This document shows positions 20,760-29,093 of a stretch of 64,000 bases of DNA, in pieces (position 1 is the first letter of the stretch; every line of letters begins with the position of its first letter). Below the pieces are notes generated by a model that saw only the letters and a program-made list of their open reading frames with translations, ran no database searches and was not told the origin of the DNA. Source of the DNA: Hypericibacter adhaerens (GTDB taxonomy: Bacteria > Pseudomonadota > Alphaproteobacteria > Dongiales > Dongiaceae); contig NZ_CP042582.1 of assembly GCF_008728835.1 (NCBI RefSeq), positions 4,695,001 to 4,759,000 of the forward strand, written 5' to 3'. Made by a program: the position numbers and the translations under genes.

Positions 20760-22303
20760 GCGCGGAGAAAGTCAGGTCGGTCAAGCTGCCCAACCGCGGC
20801 ACGCCGATGGGCGTGGCGGTGATGGGGTTGATGCGCACCGGCACGACGCTGGTCAGCGATCTGCTGACGCGGCGCGGCCGCTCGCTGGTGGTGAGCGAGC
20901 CCAACCTGATGGGGCTGTGGGATGCGCCGCTGCAGCTCAAGCTGGGCCGGCTCTACCGCGAGTTCGGGCTCGAGCTGCCCGCCCTGCTCCCCAAGACCGG
21001 CGAGTACCGCACCAACATCGAATATTTCGACCAGGTCGTCCTGCCGGAGCTGAAGCCGCTCGAGCTCTGGGGGATCAAATGCGTCGATCTCTTCGGTTGG
21101 CAGCGCCTACTGCGGATCTACCCGCCGCAGAAGCTCGTGCTGTGCGTGCGCGACCTGCGCGCGGTGACGATCTCGGCGCTCGAGCTCGTCAACCGCATGG
21201 GGCTGGTCTTCACCGACACCAAGCGGATGCGCGACGAGGCCTGGATCTTCGCGCGCATCGCCTACACGGTGCAGGAACTGATGGCGCTGCGGGCCTTGCC
21301 GCATATGGTGCTGCGCTACGAGGATCTGGTGGCGGACCCCGCGGCCCGCGACCGGCTTGCGGCCTATTGCGGCCTCGACCGGCTGGGCGAGGAGCGGCTC
21401 AATCTCGCCATCGAGCGCGAGACCCGCTCAGGCTGGGAGCTCGCCAAGCACGGCAAGGAAATCACGCGGAAGGCGCTCGATCGCTATGAGGACGAGCCCG
21501 AAGGCCCGATGCGGAGCATGGCGGAGCGGATCTGGCGCATGTTCCCCGAATATTCGCTGGCCTTCGGCTATGACGTGCCGGCTCCCAAACTGCGCATCCG
21601 CCGCCACGATTTCTGCCTCGGCTCCGATCCCGGGATCAACCGGATCAAATTCCAGGACACCGAGGTCTGGAACTGGCGAGGGCCTAAGCAGCTCGAACCC
21701 GTCTTCGGCCGCCGCCGCGCCCGCATGATCGTGGCGGCCAACCTCAAGCCCGGCGCCGTGCTGCTCGATCTCGGCTGCGGCACCGCCGCGATGCGCAAGA
21801 TGCTGTCCAAGGCCTCGAGCCATCTGCCCGCGGATGTCGCCGTCCGCGCGCCGCTCTTCGTCACGAGCGACATCTATCGCGGCGAGCTGCCGCCCGGCGG
21901 CGAGGCCACCCATGTCGCCGCCCTCGGCGTCCTCGAATATGTCGACGACCTCGAGGACTTCCTCAAAGGCCTGCGCGCCTACAACCTGCCCATCTTCGTC
22001 AGCTACTACGCGACCGACGATACCGGCGACGTCGATCGGGAGAGCCTGGGCTGGAAGAACGCGTACCGCCGGAACGAGCTGATGCGCATGTTCATCGCGG
22101 CCGGATTCCAGCCGGCGCCCAAATGGGCCTTCGACGGGCTGCAGAGCCTGTTCCGCCTGATCCCGCGCCAGAACCTCGCGCGCAAGCGGCCGCGCCCGCG
22201 CGCCAAGATCATCCTGCAGGGCGGCCCCCGGCCCGCCGCCGGCGGCAAGAAGCCGGCGCCGAAGGCGAAGGGAAAATCGAAGAAGGAATTCGAGCCGGCG
22301 TAA
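20756..22303 (+). CDS. Sulfotransferase-methyltransferase fusion protein, copy 4
   Basis: Fourth paralogue and the longest, 515 residues. It has MGLMRTGTTLVSDLL, SEPNLMGLWDA, LWGIKCVDLFGW, CVRDLRAVTISALEL and RYEDLVADP. Its C-terminal half carries the best methyltransferase motif I of the four, LLDLGCGTAAMRKML, followed by LGVLEYVDDLEDFLKGLRAYN and YYATDDTGDVDRESLGW. A Lys/Arg/Pro-rich tail of about 40 residues, absent from the other copies, ends the protein. It overlaps copy 3 by four bases and closes the apparent ubiG-copy1-copy2-copy3-copy4 transcription unit. A GC-rich inverted repeat follows directly. Confidence 0.8.
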   Translation: MSAEKVRSVKLPNRGTPMGVAVMGLMRTGTTLVSDLLTRRGRSLVVSEPNLMGLWDAPLQLKLGRLYREFGLELPALLPKTGEYRTNIEYFDQVVLPELKPLELWGIKCVDLFGWQRLLRIYPPQKLVLCVRDLRAVTISALELVNRMGLVFTDTKRMRDEAWIFARIAYTVQELMALRALPHMVLRYEDLVADPAARDRLAAYCGLDRLGEERLNLAIERETRSGWELAKHGKEITRKALDRYEDEPEGPMRSMAERIWRMFPEYSLAFGYDVPAPKLRIRRHDFCLGSDPGINRIKFQDTEVWNWRGPKQLEPVFGRRRARMIVAANLKPGAVLLDLGCGTAAMRKMLSKASSHLPADVAVRAPLFVTSDIYRGELPPGGEATHVAALGVLEYVDDLEDFLKGLRAYNLPIFVSYYATDDTGDVDRESLGWKNAYRRNELMRMFIAAGFQPAPKWAFDGLQSLFRLIPRQNLARKRPRPRAKIILQGGPRPAAGGKKPAPKAKGKSKKEFEPA

Positions 22304-22321
22304 AGCTCGGAGAAGAGCTGA

Positions 22322-22432
22322 TCCCCTCCCCCGCCTCGCGGGGGAGCGTGAGGGAGGGGGCTGCGCGCTATCGACATCGCGTCGTCCCCCTTCCTAACCT
22401 TCCCCCGCAAGGGGGGGGAAGGGACAAGCCAA
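22322..22432. repeat. GC-rich imperfect inverted repeat, family B, copy 1
   Basis: Two arms of about 40 bases, each containing a CCCCC/GGGGG inner hairpin, face each other around a short AT-containing centre. The arms resemble those at 27996-28132. It fills the space between the fourth fusion gene and the converging DUF1178 gene and probably forms a long RNA hairpin at both transcript ends. Confidence 0.65.
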
Positions 22433-22435
22433 GCG

Positions 22436-22900
22436 CTAACTGTCCTGCCGCGGGACCCAGGGCACGCGGGCGAACTCGATGCCTTCCTCGTCGAGCGCCT
22501 CGGCCTCTTCGGCCGTCGTCTCGCCATAGATGCCGCGCGCTTCGGTCTCGCCGTAATGGATCTTGCGCGCCTCTTCGGCGAATTGCGGGCCGACATAATC
22601 GCAATTGGCCTCGACCTGCTTGCGCAGCTCGCGCAGCAGCTGCACCGCCTTCATCTCGGGCGGGAGAACCGCGGGCACGCTCGCCGGTGCCACGGGCACA
22701 GTCGCGGCCTCGGGCTTCGCGTCCGCCTTGCGGGCGCCCTTGCCGATGCGAGGCGCCATCATCGCCTTCTCGATGCGCCGGCTGCCGCAGACCGGGCAAA
22801 CGAGCTTGCCGGCCTTGGTCTGGGCGTCATAGCCCTTGCCGTCGCGAAACCACCCTTCGAAATGGTGGTCCTTGTCGCATTTGAGTTCGAACAGGATCAT
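22436..22900 (-). CDS. DUF1178 family protein
   Basis: A 154-residue protein matching the DUF1178 family: MILFELKCDKDHHFEGWF at the N-terminus, then CPVCGSRRIEKAMMAP. Cys8, Cys36 and Cys39 could bind zinc. A low-complexity Lys/Ala segment follows and the end is acidic. The family is widespread in proteobacteria and usually lies near nitrilase and glutaredoxin genes, as here within 5 kb. Function is not known. Confidence 0.85.
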   Translation of the reverse strand: MILFELKCDKDHHFEGWFRDGKGYDAQTKAGKLVCPVCGSRRIEKAMMAPRIGKGARKADAKPEAATVPVAPASVPAVLPPEMKAVQLLRELRKQVEANCDYVGPQFAEEARKIHYGETEARGIYGETTAEEAEALDEEGIEFARVPWVPRQDS

Positions 22901-23071
22901 GGTCGTGTCGATCCAGGGGCCTGATACCTTGTCACGGTACCGTCAAATGGGTTGCCAAGACGCTACCGGCAACCCCGCCGCGCCGCAACCGATTGATTCC
23001 ACGGGCCCGATTGCAGACCCCTCGGTTCCCGGGCCAGGATGAGGGCAGCCAGGAAGCGGGAGGCGGAACCG

Positions 23072-24532
23072 ATGGTCCCAGGAGAAGCGCCGGCGCGCGC
23101 CGATCAGGTCTTGCGCGGCGGCAGCGTGATCGATGGCAGCGGCCAGGCCCGCTATCGGGCTGATGTCGCCATCGACAAGGGCCGCATCGCCGCGATCGGC
23201 GATCTGGGCCGAACCGTCGGCACGATCGAGAGGGATGTGACAGGCCTGATTGTCGCACCCGGCTTCATCGACGTTCACACGCATGATGACGGTCTTCTGC
23301 TGGTCGATCCCGCCATGTCGCCCAAGGCGAGCCAGGGCGTCACCAGCGTGGTGATCGGCAATTGCGGATTCAGCCTGGCGCCGCTCCTGCCGAAGGCCGT
23401 CCTGCCGCAGGAATTCCGCCTGCTGGGCGAGGACAGCATCTACCGCTACCCGACCATGGAGCGTTACTTCGCAGCCCTGGAGAAGACGCCGCCGGCCACG
23501 CATGTCGCGGCGCTCGTTGGGCACTCGACCCTGCGCATGGGGGCACTCCGCGATCTCGATCGCGCCGCGACACCGGCGGAATGCGCCGCGATGAGCCGCG
23601 CGCTCGACGAGTGCCTCGGCGCCGGCGCCATCGGCTTCTCGACCGGGCTCGAATACCCGACCAACACGGCCGCCAGCACGGAGGAGATCGTCGCCGTCGC
23701 CGAGCCGCTTGCGGCGCATGGCGGTCTCTACGTCACCCACACACGCGATTATGTCGACGATATCGACGGCGCGATGGAGGAAGCCTTCGAGATCGGCCGC
23801 CGCGCGAAGGCGCCGGTCGTGCTCTCGCATCACCAGGGCGACGGGAAGAAGAATCACGGCCACGCGGCGCGCACGCTGGCGCGCTACGATCGCGCCGCCC
23901 GGGCTCAGCCCGTGGGCCTCGACGTCTATCCTTACACGGCGGGCTCGACCACGATCATGCCGGAGTTCGTCGCCGAGGCCGAGCGCGTGCTCATCACCTG
24001 GTCCGACGCGATGCCGCAGGCGGCGGGGCGCGATCTCGACGACATCGCGCGCGAGCTGGAGCTCGACCGACAAGAGGCGGCGCAACGTCTGCTGCCGGGC
24101 GGTGCCATCTACTTCGTGCTCGACGAGGGCGATGTGCGCCGCATCCTGGCCCATCCCGACGCGATGATCGGATCGGACGGGCTGCCTTTCGGCCGCAAGG
24201 TGCATCCGCGCCTGTGGGGCACCTTCCCGCGCGTGCTGGGCCACTATGCGCGCGAGCAGGGCCTCTTCACGCTCGAAGAAGCGGTGCGCAAGATGACCAG
24301 CCTGTCGGCGGCGCGTTTCGGCCTCGAGGGCCGCGGCAGGATCACGCCGGGCTTCGCTGCCGATCTCGTGGTCTTCGATGCAGGCCGGATCATCGATCGT
24401 GCCACCTACGACGATCCGACGCGGCCGGCCGCCGGCATCGATTGTGTGCTGGTGGCGGGCGAAGCGGTGTGGGATGGAGGACGGCCCACCGGCGCCCGGC
24501 CCGGCCGCGTTCTGCGCCATGGCCGCGCCTGA
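23072..24532 (+). CDS. N-acyl-D-amino-acid deacylase family amidohydrolase
   Basis: Metal-dependent amidohydrolase of the D-aminoacylase type, which releases free D-amino acids from N-acyl forms. The 486-residue protein has APGFIDVHTHDD (first metal site), TSVVIGNCGFSLAP, GAIGFSTGLEYPTN, VTHTRDYVDD, VVLSHHQGDGKKNHG and IGSDGLPFGRKVHPR. The C-terminal ADLVVFD segment returns to the small beta domain. GGGAGG at 23058-23063 supports the start at 23072 over an ATG 33 bases upstream. It overlaps the downstream methyltransferase start by 14 bases. Exact substrate is unproven. Confidence 0.88.
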   Translation: MVPGEAPARADQVLRGGSVIDGSGQARYRADVAIDKGRIAAIGDLGRTVGTIERDVTGLIVAPGFIDVHTHDDGLLLVDPAMSPKASQGVTSVVIGNCGFSLAPLLPKAVLPQEFRLLGEDSIYRYPTMERYFAALEKTPPATHVAALVGHSTLRMGALRDLDRAATPAECAAMSRALDECLGAGAIGFSTGLEYPTNTAASTEEIVAVAEPLAAHGGLYVTHTRDYVDDIDGAMEEAFEIGRRAKAPVVLSHHQGDGKKNHGHAARTLARYDRAARAQPVGLDVYPYTAGSTTIMPEFVAEAERVLITWSDAMPQAAGRDLDDIARELELDRQEAAQRLLPGGAIYFVLDEGDVRRILAHPDAMIGSDGLPFGRKVHPRLWGTFPRVLGHYAREQGLFTLEEAVRKMTSLSAARFGLEGRGRITPGFAADLVVFDAGRIIDRATYDDPTRPAAGIDCVLVAGEAVWDGGRPTGARPGRVLRHGRA

Positions 24533-25049
24533 AGCGGGGAACCCGGCTTCGCCCTGGGTGCAGCGTTTCGCGGCGCTGATTCCGCCGGGCCCGGTGCTCG
24601 ATCTCGCCTGCGGCAAGGGCCGCCATAGCCGTTTCTTCCTGGCCGCGGGGCGAATGGTGACCGGCATCGACATTGACCTGTCGGGGGTGGCTGACCTTCT
24701 CCGCCATCCCCGGTTCGAGGCGATCGGGGCCGATCTCGAGACGGGCGCGCCCTGGCCTCTGGGCGAGCGGCGCTTTGCCGCGGTGATCGTCACCAACTAT
24801 CTGCATCGGCCGCTGTTCGAGCCGATCCTGAGCGCCGTGATGGAGAACGGTCTTCTGATCTACGAGACCTTCGCCGCCGGCAACGAGCGGTTCGGCCGCC
24901 CGAAGAACCCCGCGTTTCTGCTGCGGCGAGGAGAGTTGCTGGAGGTCGTTCGCGGTCGGTTCCGCGTGCTCGCCTATGAGGATCTGGAGCAGCAGGAACC
25001 CTATCCGGCCTGTTTTCAACGGATTGCCGCCGTACATTCACGGGATTAG
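24519..25049 (+). CDS. Small class I SAM-dependent methyltransferase
   Basis: A protein of about 176 residues with a standard methyltransferase core: VLDLACGKGRHSRFFLAAG as motif I, GIDIDLSG as the acidic strand, then VIVTNYLHRPLF. It resembles the TehB-like group. The start overlaps the deacylase stop by 14 bases and has no clear ribosome-binding site, so translational coupling is likely; an ATG at 24474 in the same frame is possible. The substrate is unknown. Confidence 0.75.
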   Translation: MAAPEAGNPASPWVQRFAALIPPGPVLDLACGKGRHSRFFLAAGRMVTGIDIDLSGVADLLRHPRFEAIGADLETGAPWPLGERRFAAVIVTNYLHRPLFEPILSAVMENGLLIYETFAAGNERFGRPKNPAFLLRRGELLEVVRGRFRVLAYEDLEQQEPYPACFQRIAAVHSRD

Positions 25050-25149
25050 GCCCCTGCCATGGGCTATAGCGGCGGGCGAAAGCCTGCCTATAATCCCCGC
25101 CGGAACGCAGGCCCGAGGCCTCGAAAGAAAAACAGAGGAGACTCAAGAC

Positions 25150-25785
25150 ATGGCCATTCAACTCGGCGACGTCGCGCCGGATTTCACCCAGGAATCGACC
25201 GAAGGCACGATCAAGTTCCATGACTGGATCGGCGACAAATGGGCTGTGCTGTTCTCGCACCCCAAGGACTTCACCCCGGTCTGCACCACCGAACTGGGCG
25301 CCGTGGCGAAGCTGAAGCCGGAGTTCGAGAAGCGCAATGTGAAGGTGATCGGCCTCAGCGTCGATCCCGTCACCGACCACCGCAAATGGGCGCAGGACAT
25401 CCAGGACACGCAGGGCGCCGCGCTCAATTTCCCGCTGATCGGCGACGCCGATCGCAAGGTGTCGAACCTCTACGGGATGATCCACCCGAATGCCAACGAC
25501 ACGCTGACCGTCCGCTCGGTCTTCATCATCGGACCCGACAAGAAGGTGAAGCTCAGCATCACCTATCCGGCCAGCACCGGGCGCAATTTCGACGAGATCC
25601 TGCGCGTGATCGATTCCCTCCAGCTCACCGCCAACCACAAGGTGGCCACGCCGGTGAACTGGCAGCAGGGCCAGGACTGCATCATCGTCCCCTCGCTCTC
25701 CGACGAGGATGCGAAGAAGCTGTTCCCCAAGGGCTGGAAGGCCCTCAAGCCCTATCTGCGCGTCACGCCACAGCCCAACCGCTGA
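25150..25785 (+). CDS. Peroxiredoxin, 1-Cys (Prx6) type
   Basis: Thiol peroxidase that reduces peroxides through a single peroxidatic cysteine. The 211-residue protein has the Prx6 active site FSHPKDFTPVCTTELG with Cys45 and the long C-terminal arm of 1-Cys enzymes (KVATPVNWQQGQDCIIVP). GAGGAG lies nine bases before the ATG. TATAAT at 25089-25094 could be its -10 box, but no good -35 is visible. The gene ends in two strong hairpins and is convergent with the nitrilase-type gene. Confidence 0.93.
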   Translation: MAIQLGDVAPDFTQESTEGTIKFHDWIGDKWAVLFSHPKDFTPVCTTELGAVAKLKPEFEKRNVKVIGLSVDPVTDHRKWAQDIQDTQGAALNFPLIGDADRKVSNLYGMIHPNANDTLTVRSVFIIGPDKKVKLSITYPASTGRNFDEILRVIDSLQLTANHKVATPVNWQQGQDCIIVPSLSDEDAKKLFPKGWKALKPYLRVTPQPNR

Positions 25786-25789
25786 GGCA

Positions 25790-25811
25790 ATCCGGGCGCG
25801 AGCGCCCGGAT
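25790..25811 (+). terminator. Hairpin just after the peroxiredoxin stop
   Basis: A 10-bp perfect stem ATCCGGGCGC/GCGCCCGGAT with a two-base loop, five bases after the stop codon. No T-run follows, so it may stabilise the 3' end together with the next hairpin. Confidence 0.5.
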
Positions 25812-25822
25812 CCAGGCATGAA

Positions 25823-25855
25823 AAACGGCGGCTGCCCTGACGGGCGCCGCCGTTT
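25823..25855. terminator. Bidirectional terminator between peroxiredoxin and Nit genes
   Basis: AAACGGCGGC (25823-25832) pairs with GCCGCCGTTT (25846-25855), with further GCCC/GGGC pairing inside the loop. The stem is preceded by A residues and followed by TTTCCC, so it can terminate transcription from both converging genes. Confidence 0.75.
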
Positions 25856-25876
25856 CCCTTTCGACAAAGGCGCGAG

Positions 25877-26734
25877 CTACTCGCCGGCCGCGCGCAAGGG
25901 GGCGACCGGACCAGGTCCGCTGAATTCGCGGTCGTGGCGGAGCGCCGGGATCATGCCGCGCGCCTCGTCCACCTTCGCGGGGTCGATCACCGCGGTGATC
26001 ACCCCGGGCTCGGTGCCGCCATCGGCCAGCACCTCGCCCCAGGGCGAGACGATGAGCGAATGACCGAAGGTCTTGCGGCCTTCGGCATGCTCGCCGCATT
26101 GGGCGGGCGCGAAGACGAAGGCGCCGGTCTCGATCGCGCGGGCGCGCAGCAGCACGTGCCAATGCGCCTCGCCGGTGGGCCGCGTGAAGGCGGCCGGCAC
26201 GGTGATGAAGCGCGCACCGCCCTTCGCCAGCGCACGATAAAGATAGGCGAAGCGCAGATCGTAGCAGATGGTCAGGCCCAGCCGGCCCCAGGGCAGATCG
26301 GCCACGACCGCCTCGCGGCCGGGCCTGAAGGTCTTGGATTCGCGATAGCTCTCGCCGGCCTTGAGGTCGACGTCGAACATGTGGATCTTGTCGTAGCGCG
26401 CCACGACCTGACCCTTCGGATCGAACAGGAAGGAACGGTTGGCGCAGCTCGTGGCGTCGAGCTTGATCGCGATCGAGCCCAGGAGCAGCCAGGCGCCGGT
26501 CTCGCGGGCGAGATCGGCGAAGGCCGGCAGCAGCGGATGCTCCGCCTCGGGTCTCGCCTTCTCCAGCAGCGCCGGCTTGTTCGGCTCCATCATGCCGGTG
26601 TTCTCCGGCGTGAGGATGAAATCGGCGCCTTGCGCCTTCGCCTGCCGCACCAGGTCGCTCGCCATGCGGATGTTCGGCTCGGCGTCGCGCGCCGCCGTCA
26701 TCTGCACCAGCCCGACCTTGAAGCCCGCCGTCAT
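25877..26734 (-). CDS. Carbon-nitrogen hydrolase, Nit1/Nit2-like amidase
   Basis: Nitrilase-superfamily amidase, 285 residues, with the Glu-Lys-Cys triad visible: Glu44 in LTPENTGMM, Lys116 in YDKIHMFDVD and Cys157 in TICYDLRF. YDKIHMFDV is the signature of the Nit1/Nit2 branch, which repairs deaminated glutathione or hydrolyses omega-amides. Its ATG overlaps the last base of grxC, so it is co-transcribed with a glutaredoxin, which favours the deaminated-glutathione role. That role is inference from context and family. Confidence 0.88.
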   Translation of the reverse strand: MTAGFKVGLVQMTAARDAEPNIRMASDLVRQAKAQGADFILTPENTGMMEPNKPALLEKARPEAEHPLLPAFADLARETGAWLLLGSIAIKLDATSCANRSFLFDPKGQVVARYDKIHMFDVDLKAGESYRESKTFRPGREAVVADLPWGRLGLTICYDLRFAYLYRALAKGGARFITVPAAFTRPTGEAHWHVLLRARAIETGAFVFAPAQCGEHAEGRKTFGHSLIVSPWGEVLADGGTEPGVITAVIDPAKVDEARGMIPALRHDREFSGPGPVAPLRAAGE

Positions 26735-26994
26735 CAGGCGGCGCTCACCAGCGGCATCAGCCCGCCCTTCCGGTCGAGCGCGTAGAGATCGTCGCAGCCG
26801 CCGACATGGTCCTCGCCGATGAAGATCTGCGGCACCGTGCGGCGACCATGGGAACGCTTCACCATTTCCTCGCGCCTGATGTGGTCGGCGCCAACATCGA
26901 TCTCGGTGAAGGCGATGCCGCGATCCGCCAGCAGCTTCTTGGCACGATGGCAGTAGCCGCAGAACTGGGAGGTATAGATCTCGACCTTGCGCAT
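26734..26994 (-). CDS. grxC: Glutaredoxin 3
   Basis: Glutathione-dependent thiol-disulfide oxidoreductase of 86 residues. The active site is Cys12-Gly-Tyr-Cys15 instead of the commoner CPYC. The glutathione-binding TVPQIFIGEDHVGGCDDL segment with its cis-proline is intact. GAGGAG lies just before the ATG. It shares one base with the downstream Nit-type amidase gene. Confidence 0.95.
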   Translation of the reverse strand: MRKVEIYTSQFCGYCHRAKKLLADRGIAFTEIDVGADHIRREEMVKRSHGRRTVPQIFIGEDHVGGCDDLYALDRKGGLMPLVSAA

Positions 26995-27183
26995 GATCTC
27001 CTCGTCACGGGGGTGGGAACCGATACCGCGTTCAAGGGCGATTCCACAGCCCCAAAGCCTCGGTTATGAAGGTGGCATGGCCACCCTAATTTGTCATCAA
27101 GGCCCCGGCCCCGATCCCGGCGCACGCGAGATTTCCTAGGTCTTAGAATAAGTTCCGCTTGGCATGGCCGCTATGGCGCCGGC

Positions 27184-27948
27184 TCATACCGGCCTGACCA
27201 CCCGCGCCAGGGTCAGGAGGTCGACCGCTTGCGCCCCGCCGGCCAGAAGGGCCCGGGCGCAGGCCCCGGCCGTGGCCCCGGTGGTGAGCACATCGTCGAC
27301 CAGCAGCACGCGGCGGCCTCGAACGGCGTCCCGGTGGCGCGCCGCCACGGCAAAGGCGCCGGCCACATTCTCGCGGCGCTGGGTGGCACCCAGGCGGCCT
27401 TGCGACGGCGTCGCGCGCTTGCGGATCAGCAGATCGACGCAGAGCCGCTTCCCGCCGGCGCGTGCCGCATGGGTCGCGAGCAGAGCCGCCTGGTTGTAGC
27501 GGCGGCGAAACAGGCGCCACCGGTGGAGCGGGACCGGCGCCACGAGATCGGCATCCCGCAGCAGCTCGGCGCCGGCCTGGGCCAGCCAGCGGCCGAGAGC
27601 CGGCGCGGCGTCGGTGCGGTCGGCGTGCTTGAAGGCGATGATGAGCCCGCGGCTCGCATCGTCATAGCGCAAGGCGGCGCGGGCGCGGTCATAGACCGGC
27701 CGCTCGCGCAGGCAGGCGCCGCAGAGCGTCCCGTCGCCCTCCGTGTCCTGACCGTACTCGAACGGAAATCCGCAAGCGGCGCAGCAGGGCGGCCCCAGCA
27801 CCGTCATGCGCGACCAGCAGTCGGCGCAAAGCGCGCCCGCCGTGCCCACCGTGGCGCCGCAGACGAGACAGCGTGGCGGCAGCAAGGCATCGAGCGCAAA
27901 ACGCCCCAGCGCCGCGGCGCGTGTGGTCCAGGGAGCGGCTTCTACCAT
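27184..27948 (-). CDS. comF: ComF family phosphoribosyltransferase-like protein
   Basis: Homologue of competence factor ComF, needed for uptake of transforming DNA in naturally competent bacteria. The protein (254 residues from MVEAAP) has an N-terminal zinc-finger region (RCLVCGATVG, CADC, CCAACGFPF, CGAC) and a C-terminal type I phosphoribosyltransferase fold with the PRPP loop RVLLVDDVLTTGATAGA. An upstream ATG at 27990 is in frame, but the shorter start matches the family. Competence cannot be inferred, since comF is common in non-competent proteobacteria. Confidence 0.9.
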   Translation of the reverse strand: MVEAAPWTTRAAALGRFALDALLPPRCLVCGATVGTAGALCADCWSRMTVLGPPCCAACGFPFEYGQDTEGDGTLCGACLRERPVYDRARAALRYDDASRGLIIAFKHADRTDAAPALGRWLAQAGAELLRDADLVAPVPLHRWRLFRRRYNQAALLATHAARAGGKRLCVDLLIRKRATPSQGRLGATQRRENVAGAFAVAARHRDAVRGRRVLLVDDVLTTGATAGACARALLAGGAQAVDLLTLARVVRPV

Positions 27949-27995
27949 GGCGGGAAGCTTCGGATGGGAGCGCGCGGGTGTCAATTGCACCCTCT

Positions 27996-28132
27996 GTCCC
28001 CTCCCCCGTTCAGGGGGAGGGTTAGGGAGGGGGATGACGCGATAGAAGATACAAATCGAGATTCATGCGCCCCCGGCTTCCTCGACCGAGTCATCCCCCT
28101 CCCTGCCCTCCCCCAAAGATGGGGGAGGGGAC
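27996..28132. repeat. GC-rich inverted repeat, family B, copy 2
   Basis: Arms of 43 bases (27996-28038 and 28090-28132) are near-perfect inverted copies, both ending in GTCCCC outside and GATGAC inside, around a 51-base AT-richer loop. Each arm also folds on itself through CCCCC and GGGGG. It lies between the divergent comF and methyltransferase genes, so here it is not simply a terminator. Confidence 0.75.
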
Positions 28133-28184
28133 AAGTAATGCAAACCTTCCCGCCCCCGCACATCCGCGCCATAGTCCCCGCATC

Positions 28185-29093
28185 ATGGACCCCACCCTCG
28201 CCCCTTTCGACCGTCGCCGCCTGCGCCGGCATCGCGACCGCGCGGCGGCGGATCTCGCGGCGCACGATTTCCTGTTCCAGGACGTGGCGGGGCGGCTGGC
28301 GGAGCGGCTGGCGGATTTCTCGCGCCGGTTCGAGCGGGCGCTCGATCTCGGCTGTCATGGCGGCGAGCTCGGCGACGCGCTGCGCGCCACCGGCAAGATC
28401 GACCGGCTGGTGCAATGCGACCTCTCGCCGGCGATGGTCCGGCGGGCCATGCGCGCGGATGCGCCGGTCCTGGTCGCCGACGAGGAGGCGCTGCCCTTTG
28501 CGCCCGAGCGGTTCGATCTGGTGACGAGCAACCTTGCGCTTCATTGGGTCAACGACCTGCCCGGCTCGCTCCTGCAGATCCGCCACAGCCTGAAGCCCGA
28601 CGGGCTCTTCCTCGCCGCACTGTTCGGTGCCGGAACCCTGGTCGAGCTGCGCGACGCGCTGGCGGAGGCCGAATCAGAGACCGAGGGTGGGGCGCGGCCC
28701 CATGTGGCGCCGCTGCCCGAGCTGCGCGACGCGGCGGGCCTGCTGCAGCGGGCAGGCTTTGCGCTGCCGGTCGCGGATCACGAATTCATCCGCGTGACCT
28801 ATGCCGATCCGTTCCGCCTGCTGGCGGACCTGCGCGGCATGGGCGAAACGTCGGTGCTGGTTTCGGGCGGGACGCTGACGCGCCGCAGCCTTGCCCGCGC
28901 GGCCGAGATCTATGCCGAGCGCCATGCCGGTGAGGACGGAAGAATCCCGGCGAGCTTCCGCATCCTCTTCCTCGCCGGCTGGGCGCCGCATGAATCACAG
29001 CAGAAGGCATTGAGGCCCGGCAGCGCGACGTCGCGCATCGCCGACGCACTCGGAACTCAGGAACGCCCCTTGAAGAGCAGTGGCGAGGACTGA
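28185..29093 (+). CDS. BioC/NDUFAF5-like methyltransferase-fold protein
   Basis: A 302-residue protein with a class I methyltransferase fold: ALDLGCHGGELGDAL as motif I, PVLVADEEALPFAPERFDLVTSNLALHWVNDLPG and a long C-terminal helical part. The ADEEALPF...SNLALHWVNDLP pattern matches the group containing BioC and the mitochondrial complex I assembly factor NDUFAF5. Motif I has His in place of the usual Gly, which may affect SAM binding. Its 3' end overlaps the converging glycosyltransferase gene by 37 bases. An arginine-hydroxylase-like complex I role is a possibility only. Confidence 0.8.
   Translation: MDPTLAPFDRRRLRRHRDRAAADLAAHDFLFQDVAGRLAERLADFSRRFERALDLGCHGGELGDALRATGKIDRLVQCDLSPAMVRRAMRADAPVLVADEEALPFAPERFDLVTSNLALHWVNDLPGSLLQIRHSLKPDGLFLAALFGAGTLVELRDALAEAESETEGGARPHVAPLPELRDAAGLLQRAGFALPVADHEFIRVTYADPFRLLADLRGMGETSVLVSGGTLTRRSLARAAEIYAERHAGEDGRIPASFRILFLAGWAPHESQQKALRPGSATSRIADALGTQERPLKSSGED

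Noticed and set aside
25089-25094. TATAAT before the peroxiredoxin gene as a promoter
   Set aside because: The -10 word is perfect, but no acceptable -35 lies at 16-18 bases, so I did not list it as a feature.
22322-28132. Repeats considered as a CRISPR array
   Set aside because: The elements are inverted palindromes far apart, not regularly spaced direct repeats, and no cas genes are present.
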